From contig JALWJP010000042.1 in assembly GCA_026997215.1 (NCBI GenBank), positions 1 through 6,952 of the forward strand: a DNA stretch of 6,952 nucleotides, given 5' to 3'. The DNA is from Nanobdellati archaeon (GTDB lineage Archaea; EX4484-52; JAADEF01). Under the pieces are notes generated by a model, which worked only from the letters and a program-made list of their open reading frames with translations, ran no database searches and had not been told where the DNA came from. A program made the position numbers and the translations under genes. This document shows positions 1 through 6,380 of the stretch, one piece after another; positions within the stretch are counted from its first letter, which is position 1, and the number at the start of each line of letters is the position of its first letter.

Positions 1-263
1 CTATTGCAGGACTTTATAGTGGTTGGTTAAAGAATATTAACAAGAATATGTTTAAATCCGCAGGAAATAATGAAGGATTCGCTAATTGTTCCCATGTTAA
101 AATAACCCTAAGAGAAGTAAATTACACGCTTGTCAACATAACTCACGAAATAACAAATATTTCGTATTTTCATAACGAATCATACCAATCGAATAGTTTT
201 AATATCAATATAGATGATACAGATATAGGATGCATATTAGAGCTAACACCCATTCCTTATTAA
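1..263 (+). CDS. 3' end of a probable surface/secreted protein gene (5' truncated by window)
   Basis: The reading frame is open from the left edge (first full codon at position 3) to TAA at 261-263, so the Met at 48 is probably internal and the gene begins upstream of the window. About 86 residues are visible. I do not recognise the family. The segment is rich in Asn, Ile, Thr and Ser, has two cysteines, and carries five N-x-S/T sequons (NCS, NYT, NIT, NIS, NES). That density is typical of archaeal extracytoplasmic, N-glycosylated proteins. No transmembrane helix or LPXTG-like signal is visible in this part, and the protein ends in LTPIPY. Stop to next start is only 15 nt, so it probably shares a transcript with the downstream beta-helix protein, which is also secreted and sequon-rich. 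A beta-strand-rich pilin or S-layer-associated protein is possible but is a guess. Confidence 0.7.
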   Translation, partial: IAGLYSGWLKNINKNMFKSAGNNEGFANCSHVKITLREVNYTLVNITHEITNISYFHNESYQSNSFNINIDDTDIGCILELTPIPY

Positions 264-278
264 AAATAATAAGGGATA

Positions 279-2315
279 ATGATGAAAATAATAAAAACAA
301 TAATGTCGTTGGGCGTATTTTTTATAATTTTAATTATTCCACAGAGCTATGCTCTTACTTATTTGAATGATTGTACAAATATTTCAGCTTCTGGAACATA
401 TTATTTGAACAATGATATTTTTGAAGTTAATACTACGTGTTTTATAATTAATACTTCCAATATATTATTAGATTGTCAAGGACACACCATTGATGCAAAT
501 TATAGCGTATCATCCGATTTAAGCATATACGGTATATACGTTAATGCAGCAGAATATGGACCATTAAACAACATAACCATCCTAAACTGCTCTCTTACAG
601 ATTTTAATATAGGTTTAGTTATATCAGGTAACATAGTTAATGATACTACCTCTTCCAGAATAGAAGATCTCAACATATCTAATTCTATTAAGGAGGGATT
701 AATAATATCTCATGCAACATACATGAATATTAAGAACATTAATTCTTCCAATAATGGAGAAGACGGTATAGACTTATCTTTTGTCGATGATAGTGATGCA
801 ACCAATTTAATAACAAATTATAACGGAGGAGCAGGTATTAGAGCGAGTTTTTATAGCAACAATAACCGTCTAATTAATATAACTTCTAAATTTAACAAAA
901 TAGGGTTGTCAACTTCTTCTAACACTGTAATAAATGCCACATTACAAGAAAATGTAGATGAAGATCTGTCTTCAGAATGTTCTGATATAGTCATTAACAT
1001 TACAGGATCAGGTAATAGACCAATAGGGTATTTTAATTCATCTGTCAATCTACAAAATGAAGTATTCTCCCAACTATTTTTATGTGATGCCGATTGGAGT
1101 AATTTAACCAACATAACAATAATAGGATCTAAAGAGCATAAGAATAATGGTATTTATGTTTATAACACAGATTATTCTATATTTGAGAATATCAATTCAA
1201 GTAATAATTATTATGGGTTGTATTTATCGGCATCCACTAATAACTTAATTATAAACGGCGTATTTAACAATAATTATTACGGCGTATATTCTACGTGTAC
1301 GTCCCTTACTGACCCCACTTATAACAAATATATGCATATAACAGCTAAATATAATTCTTTAAGAGGTTTGAATATTCTTTGTTCCAACGAATATGTGTAT
1401 TTTGGTGATGTAGGATACAACCAATATGGTATAAATCTTGATGGTAGAAATAATATTTTATATAAATTACATATTCATCATAACACTTACGGAGCAAAAA
1501 TATCGAGTAATAATCACATAAATTCTTCTTTAATAGATTCTAACTCTTACGGAATTTATTTATATTATTCGTTTAATAATACTGTATATAACAACATTCT
1601 AAATAACACCAACAATTTTTATACTTATAGTTATTACTCTAATAACTGGAACACCACCCTCCAACCAGGACCTAACATCGTAGATAGACCTTTCATATGT
1701 GGTAATGTTTATGCTAACCCATCTGGTACTGGATACTCAGAAACTTGTATAGATGATAATTACGATGGTATATGTGATCAACCATACACAATACTAACGG
1801 ATAACATAGATTACTGTCCTTTAGCATTATCTAAAACATATCCATTAAATCCGAAAATATATGTGGGTGATCAACTAGTATGGCAATACGATGGCTTATT
1901 TAACACCTCCATAAAAATTAATATAACTTCGGAAATTCTAGATTATATAAGCAATAAATGCATAAGTTTGCCATGTAGCATTCTTCTAACTTATAAAGCA
2001 GATTCACGTGGTGGAATTAACATACTAACAGATCTAAGACATTTTTTAAAAGGATATATTATCAAAGTTGAAAACATCATGCATAAAAATACATATATTA
2101 AAAATATAACCATCATAAGCAAAGATTATAAAAAAATATGTTCTACTAATCAATCCAATACGCTTAAAATACCTCCGGGTATGTTACGTATATTTAAAAT
2201 ACCTTGTAAAATAGTAAGATGTAATGATATAGAAGACATAATAGTCGAAACTACATGTGGTATTAAGGATAAATTATCTTACCATCCTCTAATTGAGCGA
2301 GTATTAAAATGTTAA
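279..2315 (+). CDS. Secreted NosD-like right-handed parallel beta-helix protein
   Basis: This 678-residue protein is predicted to be exported. A signal peptide covers residues 1-25: basic MMKIIK start, hydrophobic core about 8-20, likely cleavage after SYA. Residues about 30-75 carry the Cys-x-Asn...GTYYLNNDI...LLDCQGHTI entry pattern that usually precedes a NosD-type helix. Residues about 85-460 are degenerate coils with N-rich turns and YGIYL/YGLYL/YGVY-type strands, as in periplasmic-copper-binding NosD or carbohydrate-binding/lyase (CASH) folds. Residues about 473-515 form the usual end module, with NPSGTGYSETC and DDNYDGICD, a possible calcium-binding DxNxDG loop. Residues about 524-678 are an additional region with seven cysteines. 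I count 19 Cys and about 24 N-x-S/T sequons. No C-terminal membrane anchor is visible. Start codons lie at 279 and 282, preceded by GGG at 273-275. The ligand is unknown, and copper delivery should not be assumed without the other nos genes. Adhesion or polysaccharide binding is a plausible inference. Confidence 0.88.
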   Translation: MMKIIKTIMSLGVFFIILIIPQSYALTYLNDCTNISASGTYYLNNDIFEVNTTCFIINTSNILLDCQGHTIDANYSVSSDLSIYGIYVNAAEYGPLNNITILNCSLTDFNIGLVISGNIVNDTTSSRIEDLNISNSIKEGLIISHATYMNIKNINSSNNGEDGIDLSFVDDSDATNLITNYNGGAGIRASFYSNNNRLINITSKFNKIGLSTSSNTVINATLQENVDEDLSSECSDIVINITGSGNRPIGYFNSSVNLQNEVFSQLFLCDADWSNLTNITIIGSKEHKNNGIYVYNTDYSIFENINSSNNYYGLYLSASTNNLIINGVFNNNYYGVYSTCTSLTDPTYNKYMHITAKYNSLRGLNILCSNEYVYFGDVGYNQYGINLDGRNNILYKLHIHHNTYGAKISSNNHINSSLIDSNSYGIYLYYSFNNTVYNNILNNTNNFYTYSYYSNNWNTTLQPGPNIVDRPFICGNVYANPSGTGYSETCIDDNYDGICDQPYTILTDNIDYCPLALSKTYPLNPKIYVGDQLVWQYDGLFNTSIKINITSEILDYISNKCISLPCSILLTYKADSRGGINILTDLRHFLKGYIIKVENIMHKNTYIKNITIISKDYKKICSTNQSNTLKIPPGMLRIFKIPCKIVRCNDIEDIIVETTCGIKDKLSYHPLIERVLKC

Positions 2316-2319
2316 ACTA

Positions 2320-2347
2320 TTTAAATATATTGTTCACTTAATATATT
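2320..2347 (+). promoter_or_regulatory. Putative TATA box region for herA
   Basis: The spacer between the beta-helix gene stop (2315) and herA contains TTTAAATA at 2320-2327, a good match to archaeal box A. A second AT-rich candidate, TTAATATATT, lies at 2338-2347. Archaeal transcription usually begins about 25-27 nt downstream of the TATA centre. The first box would therefore start the RNA near 2350, and the second near 2368-2370, which would give a leaderless herA mRNA. No properly spaced Shine-Dalgarno site precedes the start, which favours the leaderless reading. This is pattern matching only. Read-through from the upstream gene is also possible. Confidence 0.5.
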
Positions 2348-2372
2348 ACATTTACATATTTCTTGAGTGGTG

Positions 2373-4139
2373 ATGGGTTTGCTTTTAGGGGAGATATTTG
2401 GTAAAACAACGCCTAAGCATTTTAGCATGAAATTATTTCAAGAAGCTAAAAGGCATGATTTCGTTGTAGTGAAAGATAATGAAGGAAGATGGGTGTTATC
2501 GCAAATAGAACAGTTAGAGAATCTACCCGAAGGAGAAGTTATTGCACATTGTAAGGTCATAGGATACAGAGAAAGAGGTATAATAGTTACTCCTCGCACT
2601 CCTTTAAAGCCATCATCTCTTGTATACAAAGCTAATAATGAGATACTTAGTGAGGTTCTAGGCTTTGATACAAGCGGCTTGTATATGGGAGTGTTAGAAA
2701 GTAACGAAGATGTAAAAGTATATCTCAATATGGAACAACTAATCTCTAAGCATGTTGCTGTGTTAGCAACAACAGGTTCTGGTAAAAGTTACACAGTAGG
2801 AGTATTAGTAGAGGAAATATTAGATAATGATGTTCCGGTAATAATAATAGATCCACATGGAGAATACTCTTCTATGAAGTATCCTAATGATAATCCTATG
2901 GATAAAGAATTTTTTAATTTCTTTAGAATAGAGCCAAAAGGATATAAAGTGGTAGAGTATAGCCCAGATACAAAAGTTAACCCCTCAGCCATACCTTTAA
3001 GATTCGAAGATAAAGATTTAGCACCTCAAGACATCATTCAAATGCTTCCTGCTAAACCTACATCAGCACAAGTAGGATTGATTTATTCTGCCATTAAAGA
3101 TTTGAAAGATAAAAAAGGCACCTACACTTTAGATGACATTATAGAAGAAATATCTGCGATGGAATCAAATGCAAAATGGAACATAGTGAATATGCTAGAT
3201 GTTATAAAAAGCATGGGAATTTTTGATAAAAAAGGAACAAAAGTGAAGGACCTTGTCAAAAAAGGTCAAGCCACTATAATAAATCTTAGAGGTATTAACG
3301 TAGACATCCAACAATTAGTTGTTCAAAGAATAGTTAAAGATCTTTTCGATGCTAGAAAACTAGGTAAAATACCTCCTCTCTTTTTGATCATAGAAGAAGC
3401 GCATAACTACATTCCTGAAAAAGAGGTAACATTTAGCTCTAAAATCATAAGAAATGTTGCGAGTGAAGGAAGAAAATTTGGTTTGGGGTTATGTATCATA
3501 TCCCAAAGACCCGCGCGAGTAGATAAGAACATATTATCACAATGTAATACTCAAATAATTTTAAGGATTACTAACCCTAATGACTTAAAAGCTGTAACTT
3601 ATGCAGAAAGCATTGTTGAAAATTTAGATAAAGAAATAAAAAACTTACCAGTTGGTCATGCACTAATCATAGGCATGGAAGTGCCATTATTCATTAAAGT
3701 AAGAGTGAGAAAAAGTAAACATGGAGGGGAAACTATAAAAATAGCAGAAAACTTTGAAGAATACCTCCATGTCATACAGCCCATCAATTACTTTGATTTA
3801 AAAAATCCTCACGATTATAAAAAAATATATTATCCATTCTATCATATCACTTTAGAAGATGGAACCTCATATCTTATAGATGCTATCAAAGGCAAACAAC
3901 TTTATTTTGAGAATAATAAAGCTTTTGAAACAGAACCGCTGGATTTAAGCAAACAAGTTAAAGTTGCATTTGAGTTAAAAGAAAGAGAAGGTAACGTATT
4001 AGATGAAAAAATAAGCGATAAAATAATAAAAAAAGATCTAGGAAATAAGTTAAAAGATCTAAAAAAAGTTTATTATGTGTATTATGTTAAAGGTAATAAA
4101 CTCATAGATGGTGTTTTAGGTATAGAGGTAAGAAAATAA
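2373..4139 (+). CDS. herA: HerA-type hexameric DNA translocase / helicase ATPase
   Basis: HerA is a bipolar DNA-pumping ATPase that acts with the NurA nuclease, and in many archaea with Mre11-Rad50, in DNA end resection. Numbering here is from GTG 2367 (590 residues; 588 from ATG 2373). An N-terminal HAS-barrel covers about 6-110. Walker A is TTGSGKS (135-141), followed by IIIDPHGEYSS (159-169). Walker B is PLFLIIEEAHNYIP (337-350) with acidic E343/E344. The ISQRPARVDK segment (378-387) has Q380 and arginines R381 and R384. It is followed by the family signature SQCNTQIILR-TNPNDL (391-407). Residues about 475-590 extend beyond the roughly 500-residue core, with a YYPFYHITLEDG...IDAIKGK segment. 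In-frame TGA lies just before GTG 2367. GTG 2367, GTG 2370 and ATG 2373 are consecutive codons, and ATG is chosen as the likeliest. No nurA, mre11 or rad50 is in the window. The gene ends 4 bp from the convergent ahcY stop. Confidence 0.95.
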   Translation: MGLLLGEIFGKTTPKHFSMKLFQEAKRHDFVVVKDNEGRWVLSQIEQLENLPEGEVIAHCKVIGYRERGIIVTPRTPLKPSSLVYKANNEILSEVLGFDTSGLYMGVLESNEDVKVYLNMEQLISKHVAVLATTGSGKSYTVGVLVEEILDNDVPVIIIDPHGEYSSMKYPNDNPMDKEFFNFFRIEPKGYKVVEYSPDTKVNPSAIPLRFEDKDLAPQDIIQMLPAKPTSAQVGLIYSAIKDLKDKKGTYTLDDIIEEISAMESNAKWNIVNMLDVIKSMGIFDKKGTKVKDLVKKGQATIINLRGINVDIQQLVVQRIVKDLFDARKLGKIPPLFLIIEEAHNYIPEKEVTFSSKIIRNVASEGRKFGLGLCIISQRPARVDKNILSQCNTQIILRITNPNDLKAVTYAESIVENLDKEIKNLPVGHALIIGMEVPLFIKVRVRKSKHGGETIKIAENFEEYLHVIQPINYFDLKNPHDYKKIYYPFYHITLEDGTSYLIDAIKGKQLYFENNKAFETEPLDLSKQVKVAFELKEREGNVLDEKISDKIIKKDLGNKLKDLKKVYYVYYVKGNKLIDGVLGIEVRK

Positions 4140-4143
4140 TCAC

Positions 4144-5385
4144 TCATTCTGTACCGAACTCCCAAGAATTTAAATATTCACGTTGCTCTTCTGTTAGTTC
4201 ATCAATTTCTACACCCATAGTTTCCAACTTAATTTTAGCAACCTCGTAATCAATAAAGTCAGGAACTTTATACACATCTGGTTTTAAAGCACCTTTGTTA
4301 TTTATTAAATATTCTACACTCAATGCCTGATTAGCAAAGCTCATATCCATAACAGAAGACGGGTGTCCTTCTGCCGCAACTAAATTAACAAGTCTTCCTT
4401 CACCTAATACATTTATTACCCTTCCATCTTTCAAATGATAAGAAGTAACATTTTCTCTTGGTGTCTCCTTCATTTCCGCTATTTCTTCCAAATAAGAAAG
4501 ATTTATCTCCACATTAAAATGGCCTGAATTTGCGAGAATTGCACCATCTTTCATTAAATCAATGTGCTCTTCGTCTATAACATTTTTATTACCTGTCACT
4601 GTTACAAATATATCGCCTATCTTCGCTGCTTCTTTTAAGGGCATAACATCATATCCTTCCATCTTTGCTTCTAAAGCTTTTATCGCATCTACTTCACAAA
4701 CAATCACTTTGGCTCCTAACCCTCTTGCCCTCATTGCAATACCTTTACCACACCATCCATAGCCAATTACAACAAAATTAGTGCCTGCTAACAATTTATT
4801 GGTTGCTCTTAAAATTCCGTCAATAGTGCTCTGACCCGTACCGTACCTATTATCAAACATGTGTTTCGTATAAGCATCATTAACCGCAATAACTGGAAAT
4901 AATAATTTACCTTCTTTAGCCATAGCCCTTAAGCGTATTACTCCCGTAGTAGTTTCTTCTAATGCTCCTGCAAGATTTTTAGCTTTTTCAATATAATTTT
5001 TATGAAGTTCTGCAATAAGATCTGCCCCATCATCTATGACTACATCTAATTTATGATCTAATACTTTTTTGATGTTTTTATAATATTCTTCTGTATCCTC
5101 TCCTCGATAGCCATAAGTTTCAATGCCGTAATGATGATTTAATGCTGCAACCACATCATCTTGAATAGTTAAAGGATTGGATGCCGTTAAGTATACTTCA
5201 GCACCTCCTGCTTTCAATGTCAATGCTAAATTTGCAGTTTCTGTGGTTAGATGCATACACATACCAATACGCACTCTTTTAAGAGGTTTCCTTTTTTCAA
5301 AATGTTTTTTTATAAGTTGAAGAACTTTCATATCTTTACTAGCCCATTCTATACGTTTAATTCCCTTCTCTACTAATTTACTCAT
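4144..5385 (-). CDS. ahcY: S-adenosylhomocysteinase (archaeal short type)
   Basis: The enzyme reversibly splits S-adenosylhomocysteine into adenosine and homocysteine using bound NAD, removing the inhibitor produced by cytosolic methyltransferases. The product is 413 residues, normal for archaeal enzymes. Visible motifs are HLTTETANLALTL with H45, DDGADL with D119, EETTTG with E144, TKHMFDN with K174, D178 and N179, the Rossmann loop GYGWCGKG (208-215), NAD-ribose-binding E231, NSGHFNVEI with H289, and AEGHPSSVMDMSFANQAL with H341. From D119 to H341 these match the human catalytic residues with a constant offset of 12. T183 stands where the human enzyme has C195 (YGTGQS), as in other archaeal forms. 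The tail ends in YLNSWEFGTE rather than KPDHYRY. The start is fixed at 5385 by a GGTGA site 4 nt upstream and by homology. A longer in-frame reading to 5532 is only the shifted rpl31e tail. It is the last gene of the operon, 13 nt after rpl31e. Confidence 0.97.
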   Translation of the reverse strand: MSKLVEKGIKRIEWASKDMKVLQLIKKHFEKRKPLKRVRIGMCMHLTTETANLALTLKAGGAEVYLTASNPLTIQDDVVAALNHHYGIETYGYRGEDTEEYYKNIKKVLDHKLDVVIDDGADLIAELHKNYIEKAKNLAGALEETTTGVIRLRAMAKEGKLLFPVIAVNDAYTKHMFDNRYGTGQSTIDGILRATNKLLAGTNFVVIGYGWCGKGIAMRARGLGAKVIVCEVDAIKALEAKMEGYDVMPLKEAAKIGDIFVTVTGNKNVIDEEHIDLMKDGAILANSGHFNVEINLSYLEEIAEMKETPRENVTSYHLKDGRVINVLGEGRLVNLVAAEGHPSSVMDMSFANQALSVEYLINNKGALKPDVYKVPDFIDYEVAKIKLETMGVEIDELTEEQREYLNSWEFGTE

Positions 5386-5389
5386 AAAC

Positions 5390-5394
5390 TCACC
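5390..5394 (-). promoter_or_regulatory. Shine-Dalgarno site deciding the ahcY start
   Basis: On the minus strand the site reads GGTGA, 4 nt before the ATG at 5385, and lies in the 13-nt gap after the rpl31e stop. It matches the archaeal 16S anti-Shine-Dalgarno core. It selects ATG 5385 over the upstream in-frame Met codons that lie inside rpl31e. Confidence 0.85.
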
Positions 5395-5398
5395 AAGA

Positions 5399-5839
5399 TT
5401 ATTTTTTAGAAGACGTAGAAGATTTAGACTTTTTCTGAGTTTTTTCTTCTTGCTTTTTAACAGATTCTTTCTTTTTTTCTTGTTGTTGATCTTGCTCAGA
5501 TACACTTTCCTTTTGTTTAATAGTTTCTTCACCTTTTTCTTTCATCTCTTTTTCTTCTTTCTTAGTAATCTTCTTCTCTTCATATTTTTTAATAATAACT
5601 TCTCCACTATCGTATTTAATCATTTTAACTTTTATCTTACGAGGAGGATTTGCATTACCTTTCCTCCATATATAATTATTAAGATCTCTGTCAATTAACA
5701 CAACCTCTGATTTCATGTGTCTAGAAGCAAACTCCTTAAGCATTCTCACTGCTTTTCTTGTCCTTTTATGGTATGCAGAATTCCATGCCCTTTTTAAAGG
5801 TACCACATACACTCTTTCCAAAATAACAGATTTTTCCAT
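5399..5839 (-). CDS. rpl31e: Large ribosomal subunit protein L31e (eL31) with long charged C-terminal tail
   Basis: eL31 sits at the rim of the polypeptide exit tunnel of the large subunit. Residues about 5-85 match the family: ERVYVVPLKRAW (8-19), KRTRKAVRMLKEFASRHMKSE (25-45, with the conserved RHMKSE), then D50, LNNYIW (53-58) and NPPRKIKVK (64-72). The usual archaeal protein is about 85-100 residues, but this one is 146. Residues about 87-146 form a low-complexity tail of Lys, Glu, Gln and Ser that ends in SSTSSKK and is probably disordered. Start ATG 5839 is preceded by GGTGAT at 5844-5849. Stop codon and downstream ahcY are 13 nt apart, and rpl39e ends 11 nt upstream, so the gene is translated from the operon mRNA. 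The tail shows no nuclease or helicase motif and is not a fused domain. Confidence 0.96.
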   Translation of the reverse strand: MEKSVILERVYVVPLKRAWNSAYHKRTRKAVRMLKEFASRHMKSEVVLIDRDLNNYIWRKGNANPPRKIKVKMIKYDSGEVIIKKYEEKKITKKEEKEMKEKGEETIKQKESVSEQDQQQEKKKESVKKQEEKTQKKSKSSTSSKK

Positions 5840-5850
5840 TCAAATCACCA

Positions 5851-6039
5851 TCACAACTTTAACTTATTTTTTCTCCAGTGTTTGGATCTAAATCTTTTAA
5901 CACTTCTTCTCAAAGCTTTACCTAAACCAAAGACCTTTATGTCAATCCATCGAGGTGCTGGAGCATGGCTTCTCCATGCTGCAATTAATCTTTTTTTACC
6001 ACCATAACTTTTAGAAATACTTTTTCTTCCACCTGCCAT
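5851..6039 (-). CDS. rpl39e: Large ribosomal subunit protein L39e (eL39), slightly enlarged
   Basis: eL39 is a very small basic protein that lines the peptide exit tunnel. The 62-residue product is extremely Lys/Arg-rich. It keeps the family landmarks: a basic N-terminal helix with KKRLIAAW (15-22), the P-x-W turn (P29-W31), and the terminal K-HWRKNKLKL (H54, W55) that corresponds to the usual RRHWRR-KLK end. Typical eL39 is about 50 residues. Here roughly six extra residues (VFGLGKA region, 36-42) appear between the Trp and the HW motif, plus a few at the N terminus. The start at 6039 is preferred because GAGGAG lies 6 nt upstream. ATG 6045 would add two residues and overlap the previous stop as ATGA. 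Gene order (after PDCD5, before rpl31e) strongly supports the call. Confidence 0.87.
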   Translation of the reverse strand: MAGGRKSISKSYGGKKRLIAAWRSHAPAPRWIDIKVFGLGKALRRSVKRFRSKHWRKNKLKL

Positions 6040-6041
6040 AA

Positions 6042-6371
6042 TCATCTCCTCATTATTCTTGGTTCTCGTTTTTTAGGCATTATATCTAATAATAATTTCT
6101 TAAACTCTTCATCACTCAATTTCTTTACCAATCTACCTGCTGTTTTTAACTGGTAAAGCAAGTATATTACTTTTATAGCCATATCTTTATTAACTAACTT
6201 AATATTATTAAGGCGATCATATGCCTTATCATCTAAATAATTTCTTATTTCTTTTTCCATAACCGCTAAAGCCTCTGCCATTTGCAATTCTTCATTTATT
6301 TGAGGATTATTTTGTTGAGCCTTCATTAATTCCAACATTCTCTTTTTTCTTAACTCGCTTAACTCATCCAT
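6042..6371 (-). CDS. PDCD5/TFAR19-family nucleic-acid-binding protein
   Basis: This is the archaeal homologue of eukaryotic PDCD5, a small helical-bundle protein reported to bind DNA. Its cellular role in archaea is not settled, though its constant placement among ribosomal genes hints at a link with translation or protein folding. The 109-residue product is the normal length. A charged N-terminal helix (1-45) is followed by the conserved core: YLDDKAYDRLNNIKLVNKD (45-63), the helix with YQLKTAGRLVKKLSDEEFKKLL (73-94), and the basic end KKREPRIMRR (100-109). The start at 6371 fits the family N terminus (acidic MDELSELRKKR). It lies 9 nt after the rps19e stop and has no clear Shine-Dalgarno sequence, so translation is probably coupled to rps19e. 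The stop codon nearly touches the rpl39e start. Confidence 0.95.
   Translation of the reverse strand: MDELSELRKKRMLELMKAQQNNPQINEELQMAEALAVMEKEIRNYLDDKAYDRLNNIKLVNKDMAIKVIYLLYQLKTAGRLVKKLSDEEFKKLLLDIMPKKREPRIMRR
6046..6051 (-). promoter_or_regulatory. Shine-Dalgarno site deciding the rpl39e start
   Basis: On the minus strand GAGGAG ends directly against ATG 6045 but is 6 nt from ATG 6039. The normal spacing therefore favours initiation at 6039 (MAGGRK). The site lies within the last codons of the PDCD5-family gene, so the two genes are tightly coupled. Confidence 0.7.
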
Positions 6372-6380
6372 ATGGCATCA

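Noticed and set aside
48..263. A complete 71-residue gene starting at Met 48
   Set aside because: The same frame is open without a stop back to the left edge and no Shine-Dalgarno site precedes 48, so this is more likely the 3' end of a longer gene.
1203..1290. DNA direct repeat of AATAATTATTA-type sequence in the beta-helix gene
   Set aside because: The copies encode the NNYYG turns of successive beta-helix coils. It is a protein repeat in AT-rich codons and not a mobile or CRISPR-like element.
279..2315. Reading the NosD-like protein as a copper-delivery factor of nitrous oxide reductase
   Set aside because: Only the generic beta-helix fold is shared. No nosZ, nosF, nosY or copper-site signature is present in the window.
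2316..2372. Possible small RNA or tRNA in the spacer before herA
   Set aside because: The spacer is only 57 bp, almost all A/T, and shows no cloverleaf, GC-rich stem or terminator-like hairpin.
2373..4139. A HerA-based antiphage defence system (for example HerA with a SIR2 or DUF4297 partner)
   Set aside because: The protein has the full housekeeping HerA layout with HAS-barrel, and no effector nuclease or NADase gene is adjacent. The neighbours are a surface protein and a convergent ribosomal operon.
5386..5532. A 49-residue Lys/Leu-rich N-terminal extension of ahcY
   Set aside because: It lies inside rpl31e in another frame and is low complexity because the purine-rich tail stays open in two frames. 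It has no match to the enzyme family, and GGTGA sits correctly before ATG 5385.
5450..5698. Phe/Leu-rich reading frame on the + strand opposite the L31e tail, looking like a membrane protein
   Set aside because: It is the complement of the Lys/Glu-coding purine tract. The antisense of AAA/GAA codons always reads as TTT/TTC. No Shine-Dalgarno site or promoter supports it.
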